A DNA stretch of 64,000 nucleotides from Owenia fusiformis (taxonomy: Eukaryota > Annelida > Polychaeta > Sabellida > Oweniidae). Positions 23,860 through 36,535 of the stretch are shown here, piece by piece. Made by a program: the position numbers and the translations under genes. A model generated the notes under the pieces. It saw only the letters and a program-made list of their open reading frames with translations. It made no database searches and was not told the origin of the DNA. The DNA lies in assembly GCA_903813345.2 (NCBI GenBank), contig CAIIXF020000004.1:24615985-24679984 (forward strand), given 5' to 3'. The first letter of the stretch is position 1. Each line of letters begins with the position of its first letter.

Positions 23860-24335
23860 AATTTAAATGGTCATCTTTTGAATGGTAACAATAGAATTTG
23901 AAAAATATATATATACTTCCATGTATATTGTTTTAGAAAACACATCAAACACTTTTTTTGTTCTTGGTATCATGTTTCCAGAGTGAAATGAAACATCTTT
24001 GGGAGCCTTATTGGAACAAAACGACATAAACACAACATGTTTAGGTCTCTCAATATTGCAACTGTGCAAAGGAAATTTTGGTTAATTTTAAAAAAGTATC
24101 TTGTTATCTTGATTTTCATCTATTTTGGTTGGATTTTGTTTTAATTTTTTGAATCCTTTTTTAAAATCAACCAAAATTCCTTTGTATAACTATAATATTG
24201 AGAGGTCTAAAAACATTTTGTATATGCTATTTTGTTCCAACGAGGTTCGGAAAGACATTTTATTTCATTCTCAAGAATTGGTAGAAAGGAACAAAAAACA
24301 ATTGTACTACAAAACAAAAAATGTTAACAAAAACA
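23860..24335. repeat. Foldback with matching open frames in both arms
   Basis: The left arm read on the minus strand (24069-23863) gives NIERPKHVVFMSFCSNKAPK; the right arm read on the plus strand (24125-24355) gives NIERSKNILYMLFCSNEVRK. The arms are inverted copies at roughly 70 percent identity by eye, with a centre near 24100. The peptide is not recognised. The shared frame may be a relic of a coding fragment or chance conservation in a palindrome. Confidence 0.6.
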
Positions 24336-24829
24336 GTTATATAAAATATTTCTAAATAATTTTCGCATTAAATTGTTGCCAATCAGTCGACATTACATAA
24401 AATACCGTGTTTTTTACAGAATGTTTCCAATGATTGGTTTAAAGAGAAAAACATTGTTGAATTCAGTTCTCCATATCAATACCAATCCTTTGTGCCTTGA
24501 ATGAAATCGAATAAATATTCATTCCGTTATGAATGTAATATATTATGTTCTATTTTCACAATAAAATGAAATGGCAAGGGTGACGAAAGATCATGGCATT
24601 ATTATTTTATTATTTCTCAGGACTAATCAAATAGTTTGAGACAGTATATTGACAGTATACTTAAAACGGAACCTTTAATGTAAGGGACATTCCACTTTTG
24701 GATGATATACAATAATAGGTGACATGGCTGTATTACACGAACAGTCTTGTATGTCAATGAACTGTAAATTATACATAGAGTCCTTTATTTACATGTCCCC
24801 GGACATTTATAACCAGAAAATATGGTCCC

Positions 24830-25060
24830 GTGTGACTAGTTGGACATATATAACCAGAAAATATGGTCCGGTGTGACTTGTAAGAGACCATAATTTGGTA
24901 TTTAAAGTCCGCCCCGGACACCCAGTTCTAGCACACGGACTAAAATATCTAAGGAAATATAGTCCATCGGACTTGTTATTCTAGATAATATATTAATATA
25001 TTAATATATTATAGTCCAACGGACCATATTAAGTACGGTCTATATAAACGTTGACACCTG
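24830..25060. repeat. GGTCC/GGACC-rich imperfect foldback
   Basis: ATATGGTCC and GGACCATAT phrases repeat in both orientations around an ATATTAATATATTAATATAT core near 24990-25010. Vocabulary is shared with the hairpin at 13025-13109. It is too diverged to fix exact ends. Confidence 0.45.
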
Positions 25061-25572
25061 GTACCCGGTTACCCGTACCTGTAGTACTAGACCTTAAAAA
25101 GGCAATCACTGCCAAATGAATGCCATAATGATGCCATAACGAGGGCTGTACATGTATATGTAAGGAATATGTAAATGAATCCAGCATCCAGTAAAACATA
25201 TTTAATTATGTGACTTCCATATCAAACATCGCGCTTTCAAGAGCTGGACGCGCATGCATTTTATATACATGCTGAAGAATATCAACGCAATTGATACATT
25301 ATAAGTTAAGAAATCCGAGTGTATTTGCCAAAAATAAAATATCAGTTAATTGTCTAAAAATTCATAATTAAATCGATCTTTTTTTTAATATAAGCAATAT
25401 TCAACAAGTACCTTGAGGTTACGATTACTTGAAATCATGCCAACAGCAGTCTGTAGTAAATTTGCCCCTAGGAATTTAATCAGCTGAGAGCTAGCTTGAT
25501 ACACTGGAATTGCATTTCTTGGATTGCATATTATATACATCTTGGATTGTATCTCATTTATACATCCTTAAA

Positions 25573-26560
25573 TATCACGCCTGGTGGTCGTACAAAATGG
25601 ATGGGGGGGGGGGGAGGTAGGCTATTTCTGCAAGAAAACTCAACAAATTTGGAAGATTTATTAACTGAATTGCAAAATGAATAGGCGCAGAGAATGGCAA
25701 AATATGTTAGGTCTTCTAGTATTTTTTTGAACTGATACGCTCCTTAGATGAGATCTATTAAAAAAGGTGCATCTTCACCAACGTCCAAAAGTCAATGTTT
25801 TTGCTATAAATCAGGCAACAATGGTCTACACGACCTCTAATAAATAAGTATAAGGGACGTTATTATCACAAAATTAATAACATTGCTCACTTTTAAAGGT
25901 AGTTTCCATGCGTTATGCAATAAATAATCGAAATGAATTAATATTGGATGGAGGGGGAGTGGATGGAGGGGGAGTAACGTGTATATAAGACACGCTACTT
26001 GAATTTATTCTCATTACTCCAAATTTTCCCACTTTTCATTCTCCAGAGATATAATATCCAGTTTCTTACTGGGGTTCTGGGTTTAGGTTTTTCAAATACA
26101 CAAGTTCTTTTGAATTTGTTCCATCGTTAAGACATATAACTCCCCCCTTCCATCTACTCCCCCTTCATCCAATATTAATTTATTTCGATTATTTTTTGTA
26201 TAACGCATGGAAACTAACTTTAAAAAGTGAGCAATGTCATTAGTGTTGTGATAATAACGTCCCTTATACCTATTTATTACAGGTCGTGTAGACCACTGTT
26301 GCCTGATTTATAGCAAAATCATTGACTTTTGCACGTTGGTGAAGATGCACCTTTTTAAATAGATCTCATATCTTAGAAGGGTATCAGTTAAAAAAAACAC
26401 TACAAGACCTAACATTTTTTGCCATGCACTGCGCCTAATCATTTGGCAATTCAGTAGTAAATTTTCTCTTGAAAAATAAATCTTCCAAATTTGTTGAGTT
26501 TTCTTGCAGAAATCGCCTTATCCCCCTCCATCCATTTTGTACGATCACCGGGCGTGAATA
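25573..26560. mobile_element. 1-kb palindromic foldback element
   Basis: Arms 25573-25975 and 26140-26560 are inverted copies of each other over roughly 400 bases, with a 165-base centre. The ends contain CGCCTGGTGGTCGTACAAAA and the inverse of CACCGGGCGTGA. A diverged third copy starts at 47576. The short open frames reading RFLQENSTNLEDL are the same sequence seen on each arm and are not a gene. Confidence 0.85.
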
Positions 26561-26609
26561 TAGAATATCAAGATCCACAATTACTTCTACCTTTAAAGCT
26601 AGCCGTATA

Positions 26610-27085
26610 TCAATTGTCCGGCTTTGTCCGTTAGTCCGTCTTGTCCGAATTTGTTCGCAGTTGTCCACTATTGTCCGCTTGACATTATCTTACAAAGTCC
26701 GCTAGCTGTACTAGCTGTACTTTATGGGGAAACCTCAGACAATTTCAATAGACATGCCCGGACATTGTCCTATTTTGTCCCGGGTTGTCCGCCGGACATT
26801 GTACGCACTTGTCCAGATTTTTCAATTTTGTCCGTTTATGAATGTACATGTCAATTCTTTTCACCGGACAACCCCGGACATATCAAAGCCATTTAATCAC
26901 GTGACGATTACATGATCATTTTCTGACAAAATGGCGCTCTTCTCCGGACATCATCGGACAAAACAGGACAAGTATAACCGAAGGACAACCATGAAAAAAG
27001 TCGGACAAGCAGACAAAGCCGGGTAATGTCCAGGAAGTGTATTACTTGTTTAACTGCCTTGATGTCCGATCATGTCCGATTGGTG
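26610..27085. repeat. TGTCCG-rich motif cluster with orientation switch
   Basis: At least ten copies or near-copies of TTGTCCG occur between 26618 and 26850, then the motif appears mostly as its inverse CGGACA from 26868 to 27020, ending with TGTCCGATCATGTCCG near 27062. The copies are not in strict tandem; spacing varies from about 9 to 40 bases. The open frames across it arise from the repetitive composition. Confidence 0.7.
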
Positions 27086-27305
27086 TACGGCTTGCTTTAG
27101 GAAAGGAAGAATTACATTTTTGTAGTTCTGCATTTGAAGGATATACTGTATATGTGACTCCACAGTGGTTTGGTCCTTAATCAGTAATGTTTGAAATTTG
27201 AGAGAAACCACAATATATTTGTGAAGTCTGATTTTTGTTCAAAGTGATTTTTTCAGTAGAATGTCATACTGAAGTTAGTTGTCTTACAATTTTCTGGTAA
27301 ACATT

Positions 27306-27398
27306 TTAGGAGTCTTGCAAAGTGGTTATATTCACTAGTTCATTTTGTTTAATCAGTTGCTTCTCCTGGTTTCCGATCATTCTCCGAGCCATGGAACT
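27306..27398 (-). CDS. Possible last exon of a membrane protein (cytoplasmic tail)
   Basis: Acceptor TTGTTTTCAG, then 30 codons and TAA in phase 0: SSMARRMIGNQEKQLIKQNE, then LVNITTLQDS. It is polar and basic near its start. It follows, in the same orientation and compatible phase, the small hydrophobic exon at 29375-29332, which would give a transmembrane stretch plus short tail. I do not recognise the family. Confidence 0.3.
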   Translation of the reverse strand, partial: SSMARRMIGNQEKQLIKQNELVNITTLQDS

Positions 27399-27534
27399 CT
27401 GAAAACAAATTAGATAAGGGTATAAATGCTTTAGTTGAATATTAATTTGGTACCAATGCATGAAGTACTGTTGTTGCTACGAGCGAAGGTAAGGCAGTGA
27501 CATCTTTAGTCAACACTTAGTAGTCCTGTAAAGG

Positions 27535-28640
27535 ACCCGGACAGAATTGTTCAATGGTCACCTTTTCTTTAAAAACTTTTTTAATTTTCAGTATTATCAA
27601 AATCTGATTACATATTTGAAAACTAGAGTAAAATTCTGACATACAAAAAGTATTTAAGGAACATCTCTTAATTTATTGATATTATAGGCGTTCATAGTAT
27701 GAGTGACACAAATACATAATTCACAATTTTGTCTCATATTTGTTCAAAAACGGCGGCATGTTTTGAGGTTTGAATGTTCAGTTGCAATTAAAGTTAATAT
27801 TTAAGAAATGTCATAGGCCTACGGAATCATGTAGACTGCTGCCTTGGTATGAGGTAATAACTGCATTTATAACCTTTTGTTTTAAATTGACTTGTATGTA
27901 TACCAGCACTTAAAAAGGTTTGCACATTGTATGTACAGTATAATGGTAAGGTCGCAGCACTTAAAAGTTTTTTGGCCATTCCAGTGTTACTCGTAGTGGA
28001 TTAGCAACCCTAGTTCGTTGAACCTGTGCAACTATAGGGTCATACTGCCACAGTTTGTGATATCTTTCCCAGTCACATACCTGTTAACCCATCCTTGGCA
28101 TGCATGTGAATTGTTCTTCAGCTTTTCAATGGCCTCTGAGGTGGCTGTTTGGAGCTCTTGAAAAGATTAAGGACCTACTCTCATCACATTCCGCACATTG
28201 GGGCGTCACCTTTTCACATCCTCTTGAACACAACCCCGAACATTTCAATAGAGTTGATTTCATATACCCTTGGAGGGATTTGATTTCTTGTATTTGATAA
28301 ATGGTCAGTTGCTGCTGCATTACATCAGGATTGTAACGGTGGCAGCATGACCTTATAGGCCTATGACAATCTTTAAATATTAACTCTCAACTCAACATTC
28401 AAATTCACGAAATATGCTGCCATTTTGAACAAATATGAGGCAAAATGGTGATTTTTGTATTTGCTTCACTCATACTATGAATGCCTATAATATCAACAGA
28501 TTAAGAGATGTTCCTTAAATGTATTTTTTGTATGTCAGAATTTCACTCTAGTTTTCAAATATGTAATCAGATTTTGATAATACTGAAAATTAAAAAAGTT
28601 ATTAAAGAAAGAGTGACCATTGAACAATTCTGTCCGGGCT
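27535..28640. mobile_element. 1.1-kb element with about 245-bp terminal inverted repeats
   Basis: The ends read CCCGGACAGAATTGTTCAAT and its exact inverse ATTGAACAATTCTGTCCGGG; arms 27535-27780 and 28396-28640 match throughout. The interior has no transposase. It sits in what would be the intron between the two candidate membrane-protein exons. The following segment (28645-28800) is related to the palindrome at 48060-48728. Confidence 0.85.
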
Positions 28641-29331
28641 ACTATGTTAGGCAAATGCATAATCTCCAGGAAAATAATTTATAGACATGATGAAATAATT
28701 TGGACTTTTAGAAAGCGAGGGTGCAAACACCCAACCAAGATGTTCTTCTGAAATGTTGTCCTGATTTTTACCTCACACCCACCTGTTTTCAGAGCAGAAC
28801 CTAAGCTTCCTAAGAAACAAGCATATACATTTTAAAACTTCATCAACTGGATACAAAAATGGCGATGATATTCATTTGGGCGGCCACACCCTGTAGATCA
28901 TTCAATTTCATGATAAATGTACGCATTCCAAACTTATGATATCACTCAGTAATAAAGAATCTGTCCAGGATCTTGCAAGATGCTGTGAACTGTAAGGGAT
29001 GATAAACGCTCATTTTCAGCAGGAAATAAAAAGGCCCCTTCTGGAGTGTAAAAGGTATTTCCCTCTAATCCTCAATGACAATTAATGATGGTTGCTTTAA
29101 CAAAAAAATGTATTTGCCCGTTCTTCCATTCTAATCAACAAGAATGCATAATACCTTTGAATGAGAAAATACAATCTAAAGACTTGAACTATACTTTTAG
29201 TCAATGTAGAGCTACACCGTGGAGCTAATAGATATAAATTGCCAGCCAAAATTACATATTAAGCTAGGAATCATGCATTACACGCAATTTTTCCTTTAAC
29301 AAATAATAAAGAGTGACTAGGAATATCTCAC

Positions 29332-29375
29332 CTTATGAGTGGCAACAATTGCAACAGTGACGGCAACAGACAATC
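29332..29375 (-). CDS. Possible small hydrophobic exon
   Basis: 44 nt, acceptor TTTTATTTTAG, donor GTGAGA. In the only stop-free hydrophobic frame it gives LSVAVTVAIVATHK and ends in phase 0, fitting the exon at 27398. It does not fit directly after the transmembrane exon at 52591-52462 (phase 2), so a missing exon or a different gene is implied. Confidence 0.3.
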
Positions 29376-29589
29376 CTAAAATAAAATTTATATTCTAATT
29401 ATGCAGTCATCAATAAAATCAATAATTAAATCGATAAAATAAAATATGTTATGAGTTTAAAATATCGTTATTAATAGTGACTAAAAATTGTTTGACAATT
29501 TGTTGTCAAACAAGAATCCTTGGTCTTTGCCCAAAATACTAAAAACAACATCTCCTAGACACCACTTTAATTTTTCATTTAAAGGAAGC

Positions 29590-29830
29590 GTTAAGAACAT
29601 ATTGAATACATCTACTACACGGAATTCATGTTTCTTATAATTTTTGATGGAACAAATCGTGAAACTTTGTGGGGTGGTTCTGTATGGCATTTCAAGTAAT
29701 TTTAGTCGCGTGTACGATGATGTACAAGCCTCATTTTGGAAAAAATGTCATGTTATACCCCTCAGCCATTTTCGGGGAGGGGGTCAAAAATCTAAAAATC
29801 ATAGCTATGCAAATTTTTAGATATCAGGCC
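29590..29830 (+). pseudogene. Possible LINE 3' remnant (inverted copy of that at 35 kb)
   Basis: The frame DGTNRETLWGGSVWHFK and following residues align with DGTNREFYFSGSVNHLKHFY read on the minus strand at about 35.0 kb. Stops interrupt it. The flanking ACACGGAATTCAT is also shared. It is best read as another copy of the same LINE tail in opposite orientation. Confidence 0.35.
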
Positions 29831-30539
29831 ATTTTATGATAAATTTGATGATTACAAAGAATATGTCACACTCAAAAAATTATTTGAGCTGAATTTAACT
29901 TAAAAGTCTCTTTTTAACCCTTTGACAACCAATATTTTGAAATGTCTAATAGACAAACACCTTCTAAAAGGATCAACATTTTTTTAATTCCTTAATATTT
30001 TTACTGTAAAAATTCACAGATGATGTGGAGGCTATTCCTAATACCCATGCAAAATCATGATAAAAAATATTAAGTATGAATAGAATAAAAAATTCTTTAG
30101 CACACTTGTACTTCTCCCAGGATTGAAGGGGTACCATTGAAAATTGATATAATCTAGCAAGTCATATATCTAAGCATATCAATAAGATTCAAATTGACTT
30201 CAGATCCATGTAGGGTACCTCAAGACATGCAAAATTTGATTGGTGATATTTTATGAATCACTTTCAAAAGTGCTGATTCGGCACATTTTAACATTTCTGA
30301 GTCTGAGTTTGACATTATGTTAAGAACTGTCTAATGGTTCATTTGGCAAAAGAGCAATATTTCTAGCTTATACATCATATGACATTAGAAGAATTATTGA
30401 CTAAATACTTAAGTTTCACTAAAATATTGTCATCCATATAATTGAATATGCAATTGCATAGATGAATAAGAAAAACACACGGAAAGTATCACAACAGGCT
30501 TCAGATATTCACAAGTTGGATTTGGGCTATTTCTGAGGT

Positions 30540-31187
30540 TTTAAAATGTTTTTCAATGTTTGATGCATCATCTTAGGTTTGCCCTTCCCCCCCCTAGGCA
30601 GACATATACCAGTGTCATCAAAGTATGTGACATATATCATTTTAAAGCTCATCCAAAGTTACATTGAATTGCCAAGAATCATGATTCAACTCTCAAATGG
30701 GAAATAGTGACAGTCATTTTAAAATTTAGTGTTTTGCTAAAATAAAGTTCAATTTCACACCCAGTTACAAGTCAATGAGTCCTTCCTTGGTCATGTTATC
30801 AGCAGCAATTCTTTTCAGATAGGACCATAAAAGCTCTACGGGTTGTGGAATTTTGTAATCCTCTTAAACCTTTTAAGGAACTCTTGAAGAGTTTCCTTGG
30901 AGTATCAACCCTCACCGTCTCTTTTTCCAAATCAATATCCATCCAACCCCGAAAAGAATTGCTGCTGTTAAGATGGCCCTGGAGGACACATTGACTAGTA
31001 ATTTGGTGTTGAATTGAATTTAATTTTGGTCAAACACTAAAAATTGAAATGCCTGTAATTTTTTCACATTTGAGAGTTGAACCATGATACTTGCCGAATC
31101 AATGAAACTATGGATAAATGATATGATACATACTATGAAGACAATGGAATATGTCTGCCTAGGAGGGATACTTTTGGGACACCCTGT
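30540..31187. mobile_element. Diverged foldback with a mariner-type right end
   Basis: Arms 30585-30825 and 30955-31187 are inverted copies sharing CCTAGGCAGACATAT and its inverse. The right end reads GGGACACCCTG followed by TA, the usual CAGGGTG(T/G)CC mariner terminus. The left end has decayed past recognition. Confidence 0.55.
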
Positions 31188-34100
31188 ATGTTATGTTTTG
31201 AGACAGAGTTAACTCTTAAAAAGAAAAATGCATTCCTTTGGGATAAAGTGGAAAACAATATTTACCCATGGTATTTTCCCATATCCCATAGGGAAAACTC
31301 ATGCAATCCATTGTTTTCAGCTTAATTTTGGTCACCCACAATTGACATCTTTAAAACCCCTGATTGAATGCATTTTTTCTTTTAAGAGGATAATTGTGTC
31401 CTAAAACGCAACATATTGATGAAACAAACATTAAAAAACAGGTGCGGAAAGGACTGAAAAGCAGACAAATCTCAGGCGAAATATGTTGATGGTGTGTTTG
31501 CAACTTCCCTGACTCAAACTCCACTCTTGGTTTTGCGGGATAAGAATAAAAGCATTGGATATGGGTAGGTGGGGGGGATGTCCATATTTTTCACTGCTAA
31601 ATAGGACTACTTCAAATGAACAAATGGTATGAATGTGAGGTGTCACCCATGAAAATCTTCACAGAACCAATCAAAATATTTGTTTCATCGGGAGTCACAC
31701 TTAAAAATGTTAATTTTTGGTCCTCCATTAATAGAAGCTATTGATTTGATGTTTACCTTGTATAATCATACTGGGATTCATTGGAATTATCATTTAAATT
31801 TTGTTTTGTTCAGGCAATGGGATTACATACTATAATAATCTAAAGTGATAATAACACACCTTGGATGCAATTATACTGGCTTTTCTCTCCTGTTACTATG
31901 TGCTGTGTCACCTGTGAATATCTTCACATCACTAGTCAAAAGTCTCCAAATATTTGTTAAACGAGCAGTAACACCTTTGAATGATAATTTTTATGAATGA
32001 TAATTTTACGACTGTTATTGAGGTCATTTTTTGGTCTCATATTTCTAATCAAGTTCTCCATTCTGTATAACCCTTGTGTCAAAGAGAAAGGACCAATTGT
32101 TCCAGAACCCAGCAGAAAAAAGAAGAAATCTAAGTAAAGACCAGTCATAAGGAAAACAAACCCCAACTATCCAATACCATAATCCAATGTAAATGGGAAA
32201 CAATATCTAATGCCCCTCATCCCTACCATAAAAAATTACAGTTCGGACTATCTAAAAGAGTATATTCTTTTTCATTGCCTATTATCACTGACTCATTCTA
32301 AAGCACTTAGTATTCTTTTGGCAGCAATTCCATCTCAATCAGCTTTAACACTTATTGTTACTGTTATGAGTTTTGATTTCAAATGTTCAAGGATAAGCAG
32401 CTAGATTGTTTAAATATCAGCAGAAGATGTTATTTGCTCATCTGAACCCCATCACCTTTACTTATCTCATATAGAGCAAGTTAAACCTTAATTGGTCTTT
32501 TTTTATACCCTCTCAAGGTTTTTGGGGTATTTCGCAATAACTTTGCAACCAGAGGAGCTTTTTTCATTCTGACTTCAGTTCTACATAGTTTAATCAATTA
32601 CCTTTTAGAATATGTATGCATTATTTATCATGAATGCAAGAAAATATGTGAAAACCTTATCATCAGGGTACAGGTGTTTTAGCATTTTGTATCATTTCGT
32701 AGCATTTAGTATATAACCCTGTATGAATTGAATATCTTTTGGTGATAGTGATGTTCTGTGGTCTCAGTTAGCACAAAAGTCATCATGTGATTTACATCTG
32801 GTTTGTTTTATCTGAAAGGAATTGGATTAATTGAGGATTAGATGGAATTTCCTGTTGACAGAATGATAATTTCTGATATAATTATTGCAAATGTCCGTTA
32901 ATTTAAAATGAGCACCAATGTTCTTCTTGACCAGTGTCCATTATTACTTAAAGTCTTTTATGATAAATGTCATTGGTGTCCCTTGTTGTTAAACGGATCT
33001 AAAGTTCCTAAACATGAAGGCCGAGACTTTATATAATTTTCATCTTCACTTTATTTTCTAATTTCCAATCGTACAAAGTTCTACACAATTCCATTTCTAC
33101 AGATCTTAAACTTCCCTCCACTTTCCAAACCCATCTTACTTTTCTTCTTGCCTTCGCCTAACTTTCTAACCTGATCGTATCATTCTTAATAGCCCTCAGT
33201 TTTTGCTTGTCTCATTTACACACATTTATATACTCAGACATTTAGTCTACTACATTAACTAAACTTTCGATCTCAGCAACCTCAAAGGCCCATTATTCTA
33301 CCTCATATTTTCTACCTCTATTTTCTCCTTTACCTCTGGGAAAACGTTCAAACCATTATCTCTAAGAGAATAGATTCTGCTCGAGACACTTTGCCACACC
33401 AAATTCCACAGGAGGTACTTTCCCACTCCTGTAGAAGGTTTCCCAAAACAGATAACACATAAACCGCTAAGAATTACATTGCATAAATCAACCTCCTTTG
33501 AAATGCAATGTGGAAAAGATTCTGTGAGAAGTTTTGTTTACATAATGCGATTCCTTATGATATGAACGTTCTTGTCGAAATGATAAACAGACACATACCG
33601 TATTCGTTAAATTGAGACAATTTGAAGCTCAACAACATTACCTTATTCATTACTAAAACTTCCTTAATATTGCATCATTTTAACCTTTCTTATATTACTC
33701 ACACAAAGAATGAACTCTGGGGACCCCAAAAACCATTTAAGGGTTAATAGTGTGGAATAATAAAATCTACATATTATAATACCATGTGTAGTTTGTAGGT
33801 GCTCTTCAAACTATATTGCCATGTAAAATGTCACTACCACTTGTGATGGCATATTGTTAAAGTCTTTAATATTTTTGTGGGTGGTGTTCAGTGGTTGGTG
33901 TTTGGCAGTTGTTAGTCTGGGGTCCCAGTAGGACTCTAATCAATTATTCAAAAATACTTAACAAAGTTTGTTCAGAATTATATCTAATACTTTCAATGTC
34001 ACGAAGTGTTTAAAGATGTGCTTTGTTATCAAATGTGCTTAATGGACATACATTACTTGTTTATAGCTAACACAATAATTATAAATTATTACTGGACCTC

Positions 34101-34799
34101 TAGGAAGACCAGTTTTGTACTGATAGAGCTACTCAGAATAAGTATAGTTTTCAAATCAAATCAAATAAGCATTTTAATAAAAGAAATGAAGCAAAATGTG
34201 AACCTTTTCTATCAATTGCATTTTCTTGTATATGGATAAAGATATTTCATTGTAAGTTAAAGACCTTTACATCTTTTTCCAGCAACATAAATGTAAACAT
34301 CAAAATATTTGTTCCATCTACAATTGTGCTATTGAATAGTTTCTAACAAGATTTCGAACTTTGACACTGATATAATAAAAATATGCTGAATCAGCACTTT
34401 TGAGCCTGAACTGTCACCTGCAGGCAATAAAATACAATGCAACATAGGAATTTCATCAATACTGATACGACTAATGCACAAAATATAACTAGTATGACAG
34501 TATGCCTTAATTTGACATTGATGTCTACTTACCCCCCCCCCTCCATAACCACAGGCCTGATATTTTGTTATTTTTTTCTTATCTAGTAAATCCTGTATGA
34601 ACTCAAAAATGTTTACATGTATTGAAGCATAAATCAAATTTGTCCTTGATTTTATTTCAGTTCTAAAACCATCTTGGAAGAGAAGATATACAATCAAATG
34701 TAATTAACATAGAACTTAAAGAATGTCTATATTTGGACATCAAAGGGTTAAAACCATACTTTTCTTTAGAATAACTTATAAGCCTAAAATGTAACATAT
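31188..34799. other. AT-rich non-coding region
   Basis: No supported exon. 31200-31520 is a diverged relative of the palindrome arm at 48300-48590 (shared phrases GGATAAAGTGGAAAACAATA-like and GCAACATATTGATG-like). The rest shows no clear repeat, and the open frames are short and motif-free. Confidence 0.4.
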
Positions 34800-35530
34800 T
34801 TAGGTTGTGGCAACATAAGATTCCCCAGAATTAAGGAGGATTATTTTGTTATAATTTTTTGAAATTTTACCCCTCTGAAAATTATGGGTAGGGGGTACAA
34901 AATCAATGTTCTCCCCCAAAACAGCTCTAGAACTTTGTACATGCGGATAAAAATGTTTTAAATGGTTCACAGATCCACTAAAATAAAATTCACGATTTGT
35001 TCCATCCAAAATCATAATCATAATTTTTGTAATGAATTCCGTGTACTAATCAGGTGAACATGAGGTTTTAATTCTGTTGTAAAATTCATTTCTTTCACGT
35101 TGGTTGTGACTACATGTAAAAAAAATTGTGTGTTAAATCATCAATTGGATGAAGGGAACAAAGTTTGCAAAAACCATCATCACATTTTCTTCTTTTGAGG
35201 CCGGTTCCAATACCTAAACACCCAGTTCTGGCTTTGAACTTCAATCTCTGTCCAACAAAATCATTACTTGAAGTAAGGTAATTTTCCAAAATTGCGTTTG
35301 ATTGATTCACAAAATTCTAGGGAACATTTCGAGGAGCATTCAGCAAGAAAATTACTTTTGTGTTGTTGGGAGGATATGGTCAAAAAAGATTCCTTCCATT
35401 CATTGTCATCTCTTAACACAACATTATCAAGGCCATGTTCAATTAAAATGTCTTGTATGTTTTCAAAAAAATTAGTACCGTGGGTACTGGGCTCACATGG
35501 TGTTGCTCAAAAGTGAAACTTGCCATTATT
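34800..35530 (-). pseudogene. Decayed LINE 3' end
   Basis: On the minus strand from about 35475: NFFENIQDILIEHGLDNVVL, then after a frame change LKFKARTGCLGIGTGLKRRK and CKLCSLHPIDDLTHNFF, then CSHNQRERNEFYNR in a third frame. This is the linker plus C-x2-C/H/C zinc knuckle at the C-terminus of a non-LTR retrotransposon protein. Several frameshifts and a stop show it is old. The RT domain is absent. Confidence 0.6.
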
Positions 35531-35536
35531 TGGACT

Positions 35537-36535
35537 GATTGAGAAACAGATGGACAAATCTATGTTAAGTAAAATGGCTGTAAAATTGATATACTTTTTT
35601 TGCCAATAATTTGTAACAAAATTATTTCATACAACTACTCTTTACAGTGACATGGCTTTTTGCAATGCAGGACACCTGAAATTATTTGTAAAGCTAGGAA
35701 GTGGGCCAAAATTGAATTTCGCGAGACAAAAATGGTAATCATTTTGAAAATAGGCAAGCTTTTGAACCAGGAGTCACAGGGGATTTTTTTGTATTGATGT
35801 TGAACAAAAATAACTTGAAACTGGAATCCTATCGACAGAGGTTTTAAGGCAAATGGTCCAAAAGAGGATTTCGCGAGACAGATGTAAAAATCAATGTCAA
35901 CTTAAATGGCTGATAATACAAAATGGATATAATATTTTGCCGATTTTTTGTAACAAAATTATTTCATACAACTACTCTTTACAGTGACATGGCTTTTTAC
36001 AATGCAGGACAGCTGAAATTATTTGTAAAGCTAGGAAATGGGCCAAAAGTGAATTTCGCGAGACAAGAATGGCGACCATTTTTGAAAATAGGCGAGCTTT
36101 TGAACCAAGAGTCATAGGAGAGTTTTCTGTATTGATGTTGAACAAAATTAACTTAAAACGGGAATCCGTCTATCGACAGAGGGTTTAAAGCATATGGTCC
36201 AAAAGTGGATTTTGCGAGACAGATGGACAAATCAATGTTAACTAAAATGGCTGAAAATTAAAAAAATGGATATAACTTTTTGCTGATTTTTCGTAACAAA
36301 ATTATTTCATTGATCTACTCTTTACATTGACATGGATTTTTACAATGTAGGACACTCGAATTGATTTGTAAAGTAGGAAATGGGTCAAAAGTGAATTTCG
36401 CAAGACAAAAATGGCGGCCATTTTTAAAATAGGCGAGCTTTTGGACCAGGAGTCATAGGGAAGTTTTCTGTATTGATGTTGAACAGAAATAACTTAAAAC
36501 AGGAATCCTATCGACAGAGGTTTTAAAACGTGCCA
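35537..36535. repeat. Tandem repeat, about three units of 335-345 bp
   Basis: Each unit runs from AAAATGGCTG through TTGTAACAAAATTATTTCAT, CAGTGACATGGCTTTTT, AATTTCGCGAGACAAAAATG and TTGATGTTGAACA to TTTCGCGAGACAGATG. Unit starts are near 35572, 35905 and 36249; the last is cut short. Open frames in it are repetitive and not genes. Confidence 0.85.

Noticed and set aside
25496-26705. Frames reading RFLQENSTNLEDL on both strands
   Set aside because: They are mirror copies in the arms of the foldback element.
29600-35060. A 5.4-kb TIR transposon bounded by inverted copies near 29.6 and 35.0 kb
   Set aside because: The inverted match is better explained as two copies of the same LINE 3' coding end in opposite orientations; zinc-knuckle residues are visible in the right copy.
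35537-36535. Open frame at 35923-36117 as a gene
   Set aside because: It lies within a 340-bp tandem repeat and has no start or splice context.
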